Below, piece after piece: positions 11,663 to 22,466 of a stretch of 64,000 nucleotides of DNA. The translations under genes and the position numbers were made by a program. This DNA is from Megaustenia siamemsis (taxonomy: Eukaryota; Mollusca; Gastropoda; Stylommatophora; Ariophantidae): positions 16,546,732 to 16,610,731 of the forward strand of contig JAVIAB010000102.1 of NCBI GenBank assembly GCA_032433765.1, given 5' to 3'. The number at the start of each line of letters is the position of its first letter. The first letter of the stretch is position 1. The notes beneath the pieces are model-generated. The model did not search any database, had not been told where the DNA came from, and saw nothing but the letters and a program-made list of their open reading frames with translations.

Positions 11663-13624
11663 ATATATCAGTAAGAAAACAGCCTGTCTAATTACATGCA
11701 GCAATCTGCCCACACGCTACATTACAAGGCTTCCTACCATTTACATTTAAGTAATAAACAGCCTGCACGGTGTAAACGCATACATCATAATTCATAACTT
11801 GTCCACAAGTGGCGCTGAAAACGGATTCTAACGAAAACGTCGCAATTTGCGTATCTCTCTCTCTCTCTCTGCGTTCAGGACTCAATCAGAGTAAGGATTC
11901 CAGACTCTCATATGAAGTCAGCTGTCAGGCTAAGTGTGTTGATCGCCCCCACAGACAGAACATCACAATTAGAGTCTGTCAGATCCACTCTGACTGAACA
12001 CCCGTTAATACGTTGCACTGTGTTCTGCGCCAGTGGCCCAGGCATCCGATTTCAGCCAGCATTTTTTCAGGTTTGCTTTCCTTAGCCTTTGATGTCCCCA
12101 ATCTTCCTGCAAGGCAGCAGTTGATCTTTTCTGTCGGGAGATTCTGCCCTTAGATGGTCGGCCTTCCCAGGTTTACGAGCACCATCTGCCCGAGTCACTA
12201 GAGGTGACTAACACAGACATGCGACTTGTAATATGAGGAAACTGCAACAAGGAACATATTTCATGCATAGCCTTCATTTGTTCCCGCCGCCTATCCCCAT
12301 ATACCGGTAAGTCACGTCCTCTTGAAAATGATGATCATCGTAGCACTTGATGATGTTAGGCCATCGTTGATGACTCCAATTCCGAACATATAGACACACA
12401 GTCAGTCGTCAAATTATTCTTGTTGCACATCAAACAGCAGACCGTAAGATTTGCGCACGGCCGGTTTAGGGAACCAATACGATGACGTAGGACACAATGT
12501 CGCCAAACTCATAATCTCGATACCTTTAGACTTATGTCTGATTACTCAAGTGTAAACAGTCTACGACGAACAAAACACGAAGCAACTTCCCCAAAGAGAC
12601 AAAACTGCGACTGTCGAAGTAGTTTACATTAATGTGTAACGTGGAAATAACTTGCGTCAAAGAATCCCAATAACGGTCTTGAACAGCACTAATGTGACGT
12701 AAAGCACAGATCTAGTCTAGACGGAGGAATGTCTCACTCACAACACTTGATTCGTCAAAAAACGGACTGTTGTCGACCTACGACCTCGCCTTAGCGACAC
12801 AGATGTATCAAGCATATCATCATTTTGACTTTTACGCAGAAAAGTGCAATGAAGATCCGAAATTAATCAGACCTTGGGTGCATTTTCTGCAGCGATCGAG
12901 AGGACGTGGACTAGATCCGCCATCTTGGAAACGGACCTAGAGAAATGCTATTTCTCCATCCTTGTGACATCTCTATTGCAGGGAACTACCCGGTTTCTGT
13001 TCAGTTCCGCGCCATTTTAATATAAAAACAATACGGGTCATGTATCAGTAACTGGGGTCCATGACTATTGATGAATCACGTCAATGGAATAATGGAGGGA
13101 AGTGTTTTCTTCTCGATGTCTGGATGGACGAAGGATTAGGACCTTTGGTTAAGAATTTGTATAAAGGCCGTGGACTGTTAGACGCCAGCTAGGATAACTC
13201 CGCTTATGAATTAATATCACGTTCTATGAATATTGATAACTGGTCTTTACCTGGCCTGTCGCTACAGCACTGCGTGACTCAGTGCTACTTTCATTTTGAA
13301 AATAGAATTTTCGAGCTTCATAAAAAAATATTCAACAAATTTATTTTTCTCTAGAAATTGCTTTTTGAAAGTACATTCCTAAAATGCAAGTAATGTCTGC
13401 TGGTTTTGTTAAATTAAATAAACAAAATGGAGGACAGAACGGAAGTGGAAAGTCGCTTCCGTTGTGTTCCTGTGTGTTTTGTAACAATAGACTTGGATGG
13501 CATCTTTTTGTATTTGTTACTAGTGAATCAAGAATTCTCTGGAAATGTGATCTGGTGCATGTATTTTTGATTAACTGATTATTTTCAATGAAAATGTATT
13601 ACAATATATATATTTATATTTTCT
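11663..13624. other. Longest low-repeat stretch; no supportable gene
   Basis: Nearly 2 kb of ordinary-looking sequence. It holds a short (TC)n at about 11853, 28-bp-array-like pieces at 11676 and 11751, a 'ctgcaaggcagcag' motif at about 12110, and a truncated DR1 copy (12215-12306). 'ccgccatcttgg' at about 12918 matches a YY1-type site, by itself weak evidence. The 64-codon frame at 13384-13578 has no recognisable domain. If a host exon exists in this window, this is the likeliest place, but I cannot show one. Confidence 0.45.
12215..12306 (-). repeat. DR1 dispersed repeat (copy 1), truncated
   Basis: The reverse complement matches the first about 90 bp of the DR1 family: 'ataggcggc', then 'atgttccttgttgcagtttc' and 'ctcatatt' in the same order as at 17505, 32779, 34646 and 42266. 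Only the 5' end is present. Confidence 0.65.
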
Positions 13625-13800
13625 TCTTATTATTATTTCCTTCCACATTTGCCTTTCAGCGTCGAGGGGAGATATAAGTTGCGGTCTTTTGCTCTTCTGT
13701 TCGCCTCTGCTGCTGTTATGTTTCCTAGTGCTTCTACTATCCCTTCGATCCATCTTTTTCGTGGCCGACCCTTGGGTCTGGTATTCTCGCAACGTTTATT
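13625..13800 (-). mobile_element. LINE-H fragment, C-terminal tail
   Basis: The minus strand reads KGRPRKRWIEGIVEALGN, then ITAAEANRRAKDRNLYI and ERQMWKEIIIRR. The GRPRKRW basic motif followed by an A..R.A.DR segment is the typical end of many LINE ORF2 proteins. It ends at TA/TTA-rich DNA around 13600-13640. Distinct from LINE-A, B and C by sequence. Confidence 0.7.
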
Positions 13801-13929
13801 GAAGGCTCATTGTGTTGTGTTTTGAATTTCTGTCGTGTCACAACATTTGTCGTAACCATTTTATCTGTTGTTTCTTTATAAATTATATGGCGGGGCTATT
13901 CCTACATTTTTCTCAATTTTTTTATTTCA

Positions 13930-14556
13930 AGTCTTTGAAATGTGGATATATAGAAGAATAGGTAGAATTGGATAGAAGGAAAAGAAAACAAACGATGAAG
14001 TCTTAAAACAACTAAAATTTAAAAGAGAACAACTAAACACAATTGGAGCCGCGATAGCTCAGTGGTTAGTGAACTGGACTACAGAGGACAAGGGGTAGGG
14101 TTCGATCCCAACCAACGGCTTCCGGGTTCACCCAGCCTTAAATGGGTACCGGATTTTTTTTCTGGGAAAATAAATCAGCACGGGCGTAATACCGACCACA
14201 CTACCCCAAAAATCATGTGCTGAAGGTCTGTAAAATATAGGGTCACTAACACCATATCCCCTATACGCCACTTGGCGTGACGGGGATACTTTACTTTTAC
14301 TTTACTAAGCACAATTCAAACAAGACAAACGCGATTTTGGGGCCATGTTAAAAGACACAACAGCCTACTAAAAGTAATCCTGGAGGGGAAAATACAAGAT
14401 AAAAGAGACAGAGGCAGACCAAGACTAACATGGACAAGTAACATCAAAAGATGGACAAACCAGCCTATGACAACCTGCACCATCAAAGCAAGAGACAGAG
14501 CAGAATGGCGCTTCATGGTAGCCAACCTTCGATGCGGAGATGGCACTCGATGATGC
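13930..14556 (+). mobile_element. LINE-B (copy 1), split by a SINE
   Basis: Left part encodes FEMWIYRRIGRI, EKKTNDEVLKQLKFKREQ. Right part (from about 14308) encodes RQTRFWGHVKRHNSLLKVIL, GKIQDKRDRGRPRLTW, SNIKRW, then ARDRAEWRFMVANLRCGDGT. This is the post-RT region of a LINE different from LINE-A/C. It ends at 'gatggcactcgatgatg', the same terminus as the copy at 47.2 kb. SINE-A copy 2 lies inside it; the reading frame resumes after the SINE. Confidence 0.85.
14045..14307 (+). mobile_element. SINE-A (copy 2), inserted in LINE-B
   Basis: Head 'gagccgcgatagctcagtgg' with an intact A box, B box 'ggttcgatccc', then the family body (ctgggaaaataaa, cgtaataccgacc, 'tatacgccacttggcgtgac') and a ctttactttta tail. 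Both flanks end in the LINE-B codons around 'cacaatt', a near-identical target-site duplication of about 10-11 bp. Same family as copy 1 but in the opposite orientation. Confidence 0.9.
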
Positions 14557-14985
14557 TGACGAAGGCCTCTAGAAATCTGCCACTGCCTGTTTTACAAAAC
14601 TTTCTGAAGGACGAGAAGGAAGCGAGGGCTGCAAACTCTGATATCTGGCCCTCCAAGAAAAGCTGTGATGGAGTCCGATTCTCAGTCGATGCTGAGAACA
14701 GTCCTAAATGGATGGTTGTGACATATCACGACGGTTTCTCGTCGACATTTTAGCTATCCTGCCAGTCTGCTTATCACAAATACATACCCTGTATATAATT
14801 ATGTTATGTTCCTTTTAAGATGTTTATTGCGTTTCTCTCTACTGACAACATCAAATAGCTGGCTTGTTGTTCTCTCATTAATCGACATGAAAACTCGATT
14901 AATATTGCGTTGTTCCTAGTTTGTTTGCAAAAATGACGTTCCCTTTTTGTTATGTAATTCTTGTCCCATGTTTCATAACGTCGGG
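14557..14985. other. Spacer after LINE-B
   Basis: Single-copy-looking sequence. The 100-codon frame at 14451-14753 starts in a shifted frame of LINE-B and reads through its 3' end, so I do not accept it as a gene. No other feature recognised. Confidence 0.5.
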
Positions 14986-14989
14986 AATG

Positions 14990-15310
14990 AACCCTGTTTT
15001 GTTGTGTATCGTTAATCTCATGTTTATTAATGTAAATGATGTATTGTGTTTTCTTATGTGACTTTAGTTCCATCTTTCTTAATGAAAATGATGTATTCTG
15101 TTTGTTATGTGACTTTAGTTCCATCTTTCTAATTGTAAATGATGTATTCTGTTTTGTTATGTAACTTTTGTTCCATCTTTCTAATTGTAAATGATGTATT
15201 GTGTTTTGTTATGTGACTTTAGTTCCATCTTTCTAATTGTAAATGATGTATTCTGTTTTGTTATGTAACTTTTGTTCCATCTTTCTTAATGTAAATTATG
15301 TTTCGTTTTC
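14990..15310. repeat. 52-bp minisatellite, about 6 copies
   Basis: Unit of roughly 52-53 bp with cores 'ttagttccatctttctaatt' and 'aaatgatgtattctgttttg'. Variants alternate between gtgactttag and gtaacttttg. T-rich. The minus-strand frame (KSHNKQNT repeats) is a by-product. Confidence 0.88.
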
Positions 15311-16095
15311 TGAGAATAAAAGTATGAATCTCCTGTGACAATTTACGGGCATTCCATCTTAGAACAAGACGTGTGTCTTTTCTTGTAACGTGACGTCATA
15401 CAAGTGACGTGTCACATGTTATGTTCAATAATTACATTTGTCGGCTTGTTTCAATATGATTTGTTACTTTCTTTTTGATAGTGCTTCCTCCAAACAAATC
15501 ATTTGCCCGATTCCTATTTTAACAAAAAGATATCCTCAAACAAAGCCCTGAAATAATCAAAGCATGTACCGAGACGTCATCAACCTGCTTTGACGAAGGG
15601 GTTCGTTGATTTCATCTACGGTGAGGCGGTGCCTTAAACCCAACTTCTCGTTAAGATCTGCTGGTTTCCTAGAACAATTTTATATTTCTATTCCTGGAAT
15701 TATACATGACATCCGCAGCAATCAATTGCTCATACGGAACTAGTGACAGTGCACGCTTTGTGGCTCTTTATTTCACGAGACCAATGTCTTGCACGTGTCT
15801 TTTCCTGAATTAGTGCACGGTCTTTGTTTTCTCATCCGCTATTGCATTCTGGTCCTTGTGGGAGTTCTCGCGTTGTAATATTGCGTTAACTACTTCCTGT
15901 CTGCCTACGAGTTAATGATTTCTCTTTCTCTACGTCTGTCTGTCTTTCTTTTATTTTCTCTTTCGGCATTATTCTTGACAACAATGCCGCTTTTTTTTTA
16001 ATTTCGTTGGTTGTTCCATTTCTGTTTTCATTTTTTCAACCTTTGTTGATTTCGTGTTTTCCGTTTGCCTATTATGCCTCCCGAGAGTTACCACT
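15311..16095. other. Low-repeat spacer
   Basis: About 780 bp with no tandem structure, no LINE or SINE motif I recognise, and no long open frame. I see nothing in it. Confidence 0.5.
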
Positions 16096-16099
16096 ACAG

Positions 16100-16553
16100 C
16101 ACTGCTGCATCAGTCATAATGAATAAAAGAATTGCTGCTGCGCCAGTCATAATGATAGGAAGATCACTGTTGCATCGGTCACAATGATTGGAAGATAGCT
16201 GCTGCATCAGTCATAATTATTGGAAGATTGCTGCTGCATCAGTCATAATTATTGAAAGATTTATGCTACATCAGTCATAATTATAGAAAGATTGCTGCTG
16301 CATCAGCCATTATTATTGGAAGATTGCTGCTCCATCAGTCATAATTATAGAAATATTGCTGCTGCCTCAGCCATAATTATAGAAAGATTGCTGCTGCCTC
16401 AGCCATAATTATTTGAAGATTGCTGCTGCCTCAGCCATAATTATAGAAAGATTGCTGCTGCCTCAGCCATAATTATTGGAAGATTGCTGCTGCCTCAGCC
16501 ATAATTATTGGAAGATTGCTGCTGCATCAGCCATAATTATTGGAAGATTGCTG
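16100..16553. repeat. 32-bp minisatellite, about 14 copies
   Basis: Unit core 'gctgctgcatcagtcataat' followed by tattggaagatt or tatagaaagatt. The leftmost copies are more diverged. Overlapping frames at 16476-16798 start inside the array and have no family features. Confidence 0.93.
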
Positions 16554-16885
16554 CCACACATCATCCAATTTCTCGCAGCACGACAGCTGGTGATGTCTTT
16601 GTCTTCATATCACGTGGCTCTGAGTCCAAACCAAAAATGTGGGCGAGTCTTTTTTTCCGAATATCAGGAATCACCAAGTCTCTGAAAATGGGGTTCTCTC
16701 TAGGAAAGAGGGCGGCCTCGCGTGATACTGACTGTATAACTCTTATTTGGGATTATTGGAACCAACGAGCACAAACACAATATTCTCCAACGTTGTAACA
16801 ACATTTTGTGTTCCGGAAACCCTTTTAATTTGCTTAAAACACCAGGTGTGACTGTGATGAATATAAAGAGTTTGCTTTTATTGTC
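16554..16885. other. Spacer
   Basis: About 330 bp of unremarkable sequence between two arrays. No feature recognised. Confidence 0.45.
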
Positions 16886-17250
16886 CTTAGTTCTTCATGA
16901 CTAAACCTGAGTTCGCGGTTGTATCACACAGGTCCAATAGTTCTTCATGGCTAAACCTGAGTTCGCGGTTGCTATCACACAGGTCCCATAGTTCTTCATG
17001 ACCAAATATGACTTCATTGTGACTATCACACAGGTGCCATCGTTTTTCATGACCAAATATGAATTCATGGTCGCTATCATACAGGTACCATAGCTTTTCA
17101 TGAACATATGTAAATTTGGCCTCGCTATCACACAGGTGCTATAGCTTTTCATGAACATGTGTAAATTTGGCCTCGCTATCACACAGGTGTTATAGCTTTT
17201 CATGAACATATGTAAATTTGGCCTCGCTATCACACAGGTCATGCTATTTT
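16886..17250. repeat. 51-bp minisatellite, about 7 copies
   Basis: Copies share 'gctatcacacaggt' spaced by about 51 bp (17 codons). Left copies carry ctaaacctgagttcgcgg, middle copies 'accaaatatgaattcatgg', right copies 'gaacatatgtaaatttggcc', so three unit subtypes lie side by side. The 117-codon minus-strand frame results from the multiple-of-three period. Confidence 0.9.
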
Positions 17251-17504
17251 CCATGAAAACGAAAACTCTTGTACATATTTTCCAAGCCTGGGTGAGTATT
17301 CAAACCGTGACCATCGGGAAATACTCGCCATCATCTGAAATTGGGATGAGGTCTTCATAGATAATGAAGAGGGATCGAGCTGATCAGACCGAACGATGGT
17401 GATTATCGTTCAATACATATTTACAAAATGATGCCAGGCTAAAGTGGTGCGTGCGGAGCAAAAAATGGTAGATCAACGCAAAAAAACTGAGTAAGAAAAC
17501 ATTG

Positions 17505-17920
17505 ACTTCCGGAAAATATGGCGGATAGGCGGCAAGGAACCGTTGAGGCACTGTCTTAAAGGGTTCCTTGTTGCAGTTTCCTCATATTCCAAGCCCGACT
17601 TGCTGCCGGAGCTACTGAGTTTAGTGCTCTGTGCACAGCGTGAGCTGTGTGTTTCATCCGGGTAGTGTTTCTATATTAAGATTGCTTACAATGAATGATG
17701 ATAAGGACAGTTCAGTTGCGTTCATTGTCGGTGCTTTTACGCCTATGTCTTTTGACGTGTGCTGTGCTTGCTATCATGGGAACTGCAACTACCTTTATTT
17801 GTTTGGATATTCAATGAGATGCTAATTCGGATGATTCCACTGGCACGGGGTTTTGATCAGCTATGGATTTCCATTCGTTTGCAGTGGTACCGGGGCCTTC
17901 GGCTAACCATAAACTATAAC
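17505..17920 (+). repeat. DR1 dispersed repeat (copy 2), full length
   Basis: About 415-bp interspersed repeat beginning 'acttccgg' and 'atatggcggataggcggc', with internal 'ttccttgttgcag', 'ctcatattccaag', 'gcttgctgccgga'-like, 'gtgctctgtgcaca', 'gcttacaatgaatgatgat', 'tcttttgacgtgtgctgt' and ending 'taccggggccttcggctaac'. No RT, transposase, A/B boxes or clear terminal inverted repeats seen, so its class is unknown. Four other copies lie in this window. Confidence 0.85.
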
Positions 17921-18537
17921 AATAAGGTATACATTTGGAGAAGTCATTAGAGCACATTTACAGTTGTCGATGTACAATAATCTGTCGATTACTAATTAAC
18001 TAAACTGATTATTCGATTTTTTTTTCATTGTGTTTGATAATCAATTCTTTTGTTTAATTTATGTAATCTCTTAGGCTATTTTTCTTTTGTTTGACCACAA
18101 ACCGACATCAAAGACTGTCAGTTCTTGTCACGCCAAACTTCCCTTGGCTGTCAGGGCTACCCTACGACTTCATGAATAGCTGGCCAACGATCAAGGGACA
18201 TAATTAACTTCCTGTGGTATCCCTCACGTTCATGTTGATAATTGTGGTTTTCCGAAACACCGCCCAGTCCTTGCAATTATCGTTATAGTTGTTTGTCTTT
18301 ATCTTTTTGTGTTCTTTCTTTAACAGCTCAATATACGATAACTGTCAGGTGTGTTTAGCTCGTTATTTGACTGCACCAAAATGTTATTGTAAGATATTGG
18401 ACATCGCTTACTTAGATCGTATCACAAATATAAAAGTGAACAAAATGATACATGTGACACTTATGATGCTTTCATTAATGTTTTAAAAACGCAAAATTAA
18501 ATGGTTTGCTCTATTCTGCAAGGAATTATGAAAGGAG
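17921..18537. other. AT-rich spacer
   Basis: About 600 bp between DR1 and the 18-bp array. Short open frames (for example 18289-18486) show no domain. No feature recognised. Confidence 0.5.
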
Positions 18538-20013
18538 ATGTTTAGAGAAAGTGAGGTAGGTAGAGAAAGAGAGGTAGGTAGAGAAAGAGAGGTAGGTAGA
18601 GAAAGAGAGGTAGGTAGAGAAAGAGAAGTAGATAGAGAAAGAGAGTTAGGTAGAGAAAGAGAAATAGGTAGAGAAAGAGAAGTAGGTAGAGAAAGAGAAG
18701 TAGATAGAGAAAGAGAGGTAGGTAGAGAAAGAGAAATAGGTAGAGAAAGAGAAGTAGGTAGAGAAAGAGAAGTAGATAGAGAAAGAGAGGTAGGTAGAGA
18801 AAGAGAAATAGGTAGAGAAAGAGAAATAGGTAGAGAAAGAGAAGTAGGTAGAGAAAGAGAAATAGGTAGAGAAAGAGAAGTAGGTAGAGAAAGAGAGGTA
18901 GGTAGAGAAAGAGAAATAGGTAGAGAAAGAGAAATAGGTAGAGAAAGAGAAATAGGTAGAGAAAGAGAAGTAGGTAGAGAAAGAGAGGTAGGTAGAGAAA
19001 GAGAAATAGGTAGAGAAATAGAAATAGGTAGAGAAAGAGAAGTAGGTAGAGAAAGACAAGTAGATAGAGAAAGAGAAGTAGGTAGAGAAAGAGAAATAGG
19101 TAGAGAAAGAGAAGTAGGTAGAGAAAGATAGGTAGGTAGAGAAAGACAAGTAGATAGAGAAGGAGAGGTAGGTAGAGAAAGACAAGTAGATAGAGAAAGA
19201 GAGGTAGTTAGAGAAAGGCAAGTAGATAGAGAAAGAGAGGTAGGTAGAGAAAGACAAGTAGATAGAGAAAGAGAGGTAGGTAGAGAAAGAGAAGTAGGTA
19301 CAGAAATAGAGATAGGTAGATAAAGAGAGATAGGTAGAAAAGGAGTAGTAGGTAGAGAAAGAGAGGTAGGTAGAGAAAGAGAGGTAGGTGAAGAAAGAAA
19401 GGTAGGTAGAGAAAGAGAGGTAGGTAGAGAAAGAGAGGTAAGTAGAGAAAGAGAGGTAAGTAGAGAAAGAGAGGTAAGTAGAGAAAGAGAGGTAGGTACA
19501 GAAAGATAGGTAGGTAGAGAACGAGGAGTAGGTAGAGAAAGAGAGGTAAGTATAGAAAGAGAGGTAGGTAGAGAAAGAGAGGTAGGTAGAGAAAGATAGG
19601 TAGGTAGAGAACGAGGAGTAGGTAGAGAAAGAGAGGTATGTATAGAAAGAGAGGTGGGTAGAGAAAGAGAGGTAGGTAGAGAAAGAGAGATAGGTAGAGA
19701 AAGAGAATTAGATAGAGTAAGAGAGGTAGGTAGAGAAAGAGAGGTAGGTAGAGAAAGAGAGGTAGGTAGAGAAAGAGAGGTAGGTAGAGAAAGAGAGGTA
19801 GGTAGAGAAAGAGAGGTAGGTAGAGAAAGATAGGTAGGTAGAGAAAGAGATGTAGTTAGAGAAAGAGAAGTAGGTGGAGAAAGAGAAGTAGGTAGAGATA
19901 GAGAGGTAAGTAGAGAAAGATAGGTAGGTAGAGAAAGAGAAGTAAGTAGAGAAAGAGAGATAGGTAGAGAAAGAGAGGTAGGTAGAGAAAAAGAGGTAGG
20001 TAGAGAAAGAGAT
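18538..20013. repeat. 18-bp purine-rich minisatellite, about 82 copies
   Basis: Unit 'gaggtaggtagagaaaga' on the + strand. Almost pure A/G on one strand, so a long polypurine tract. 18 bp is 6 codons, giving EVGRER repeats on + (18538-19131) and LPTSLS or FSTYFS repeats on minus (up to 542 codons). Blocks repeat at larger scale, for example 'aacgaggagtag' at 19520 and 19610, five units apart. Not a coding gene. Confidence 0.97.
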
Positions 20014-20027
20014 GAGAATTTAACGTC

Positions 20028-20110
20028 AAAGAATTGCCAGACGTCGACTTTGTGGCTTTCCAAAGAATGGCTGGAGATGGAGAGAAATGGATAATGTTGA
20101 TGAAGTGCCA
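20028..20110 (+). mobile_element. LINE-E 3' coding end, entering the 55-bp array
   Basis: Translation of the + strand gives FNVKELPDVDFVAFQRMAGD, GEKWIMLMKCQRSPTGLCDE. This matches the familiar LINE ending pattern of a VKEW-type segment, QRMA.DREKW and a terminal PQRS.RLRD-like motif before a GAT-rich tail. Its last codons are the beginning of the 55-bp repeat that follows. Only about 28 codons precede the array. Confidence 0.65.
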
Positions 20111-20655
20111 ACGATCACCGACCGGGCTATGTGATGAAGACGTAGATGATGTTGATGAAGTGCCAACGATCACGAACGGGCTATGTGATGAAGACGTAGA
20201 TGATGTTGATGAAGTGCCAACGATCACCGAACGGGCTATGTGATGAAGACGTCGATGATGTTGATGAAGTGCCAACGATCACCAACCGGGCTATGTGATG
20301 AAGACGTCGATGATGTTGATGAAGTGCCAACGATCATCGACCGGGCTATGTGATGAAGACGTAGATAATGTTGATGAAGTGCCAACGATCATCGACCGGG
20401 CTATGTGATAAAGACGTAGATGATGTTGATGAAGTGCCAACGATCACCAACCGGGCTATGTGATAAAGACGTAGATAATGTTGATGAAGTGCCAACGATC
20501 ACCAACCGGGCTATGTGATGAAGACGTAGATAATGTTGATGAAGTGCCAACGATCATCGACCGGGCTATGTGATAAAGACGTAGATGATGTTGATGAAGT
20601 GCCAACGATCACCGACCGGGCTATGTGATAAAGACGTAGATGATGTTGACGGAGC
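20086..20655. repeat. 55-bp minisatellite, about 10 copies, LINE-derived
   Basis: Unit core 'gatgaagtgccaacgatcac' then cgaccgggctatgtgatg and aagacgtagatgatgtt. The unit equals the last codons of LINE-E plus its GAT/GTTGAT tail. Copies vary at cgac or aacc before the ggg, and gatgaagac or gataaagac. Confidence 0.92.
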
Positions 20656-20689
20656 CATCTCAGTGTTCTGTTGCTGGCGACAGCAAGGA

Positions 20690-20955
20690 GATCATAGTAA
20701 ATATCCAGACTGACCAAGCGAAAAGAGTTCCAGAAATGAGATAATTGTGTATCCAAAAATGATAAGCTGACGTCGTATTTGCTGGCCGTAAATTGCAGAT
20801 ATTACATCTTGTTGGCAACCACAAGACATTCTTCGTGGATGTCCTTTGTTGATCACGTGATATAAGTATGAGCTGAACAGGATCTGGAGAAGAGCATTTC
20901 ATCTCAAATGCATGCATTTCTCCATGTAATTCTGCTGTTAATGTCCATGTTTTAC
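20690..20955 (-). mobile_element. LINE-E-like fragment, opposite strand
   Basis: Minus strand reads ACKTWTLTAELHGEMHAFEM then a frameshifted region. '.C.TWTLTAEL.....AFEM' is a common motif between the RT palm and C-terminal tail of animal LINEs. It is head-to-head with the + strand LINE-E end at 20028, with the 55-bp array between them. Confidence 0.65.
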
Positions 20956-21305
20956 AAGCATTTAAGAAGATGAACGTGACAAGAAATATCATCAATTTAA
21001 TTTATGATCCGGTCTTAATGTTCGTTCGTGCCACAACTTTAAGCTCTCCAGTTTTGTCGTCCTCTGTAATCCGTGATCTTAGTTTTTTTCTCCAAGTTTT
21101 GTTTTTTCCTTCGATGAATCTACATCCCCTTCTGTGAGAATGGCGTATTTAATGTTAATGATGTCAGATTTCAAATGTTGGAGAATCCTTCTTTCATCTT
21201 ATTGATCTGTCCGTTACGGTCACAGCTGTGAGTTTCAAACTTAAAGTGGCATTTTAGAGGCAGTTCGAGAAATTTTACACTTTATTATGAATGAAGTTGA
21301 GGCGA
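20956..21305. other. Spacer before CTAT microsatellite
   Basis: About 350 bp without recognisable features. Confidence 0.45.
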
Positions 21306-21307
21306 GG

Positions 21308-21900
<593 letters not shown>

Positions 21901-22334
21901 TTTCCATTGCCCCATTTTGTGAAGTATTTAACACAACTTCATCCACCCCCTCCCCACCATACGGCATCTCTTATTCGCGTCACCCCATTCCTTCCCCCCT
22001 CCCCAAGTTAGCAGAAGCCAGCCACTCCAGCTCTGGAATATTCTAGAATCAACAGGGATGCTCCGTGCATTCTCAATGAAGTTTTTGACGGTGCTCCTAA
22101 ATGAATGTAGTGCGTGCGAGAACATGCTAAATATACGGCAAGCCGGGCAGGGAGTACCAAGGATTTGGGGGAATGGAGGAATGCAGATTTGTCTGCACGG
22201 AGCCGGCTTTTGGTATCTACAAAATGGCGAATTGACATTCGGAATGAATAACTCTGTTCGGTTTTAGATTATTATCAGCGGCTAGCACAGGCGGAGAACA
22301 CATAGGTGCACATTCTTATGTTCCCTGAGCATGC
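21901..22334. other. Spacer
   Basis: Single-copy-looking sequence with overlapping short frames on both strands (for example 21928-22125 minus, 22058-22267 plus). None has a recognisable domain. Confidence 0.4.
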
Positions 22335-22428
22335 ACTGTGGGGATTATGTTCAACAACTCTACGTAAAGGGGAGGACACTCTCTTTCGCTGATGATATTT
22401 TGATGTATCGACAAGGGGAACGATAGAA
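22335..22428 (+). mobile_element. LINE-I fragment carrying an RT FADD box
   Basis: Frame from about 22367 reads KGRTLSFADDILMYRQGER then stop. FADD at 22385-22396 fits the RT catalytic YxDD box (here FADD), flanked by hydrophobic residues as in LINE and related RTs. The surrounding frame is broken. The 41-bp satellite starts about 40 bp downstream, so the rest of the element is missing. Short, so moderate confidence. Confidence 0.55.
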
Positions 22429-22466
22429 ATGAGATTAATTAAGAAGTCTCTGCAACGCTAACTTCA

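Noticed and set aside
12900..13030. CpG-type promoter with a YY1 site
   Set aside because: Only one short motif match (ccgccatcttgg) and no downstream gene that I can identify.
13384..13578. 64-codon + strand gene
   Set aside because: Cys-containing but short, no domain, no promoter or splice context, no repeat in the window to compare.
14045..14120. Functional tRNA gene from the A and B boxes
   Set aside because: The region does not close a tRNA acceptor stem and is followed by a shared 200-bp SINE body in six copies.
14451..14753. 100-codon gene
   Set aside because: Out-of-frame reading through LINE-B's 3' end.
17505..17920. DR1 as a DNA transposon with terminal inverted repeats
   Set aside because: The start (acttccgg) and end (taccggggcc) share only a few inverted bases, and no target duplication was found.
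18483..20111. 542-codon minus-strand frame as a repetitive structural protein
   Set aside because: It is the 18-bp array read out of both strands, and its ends run into LINE-E sequence.
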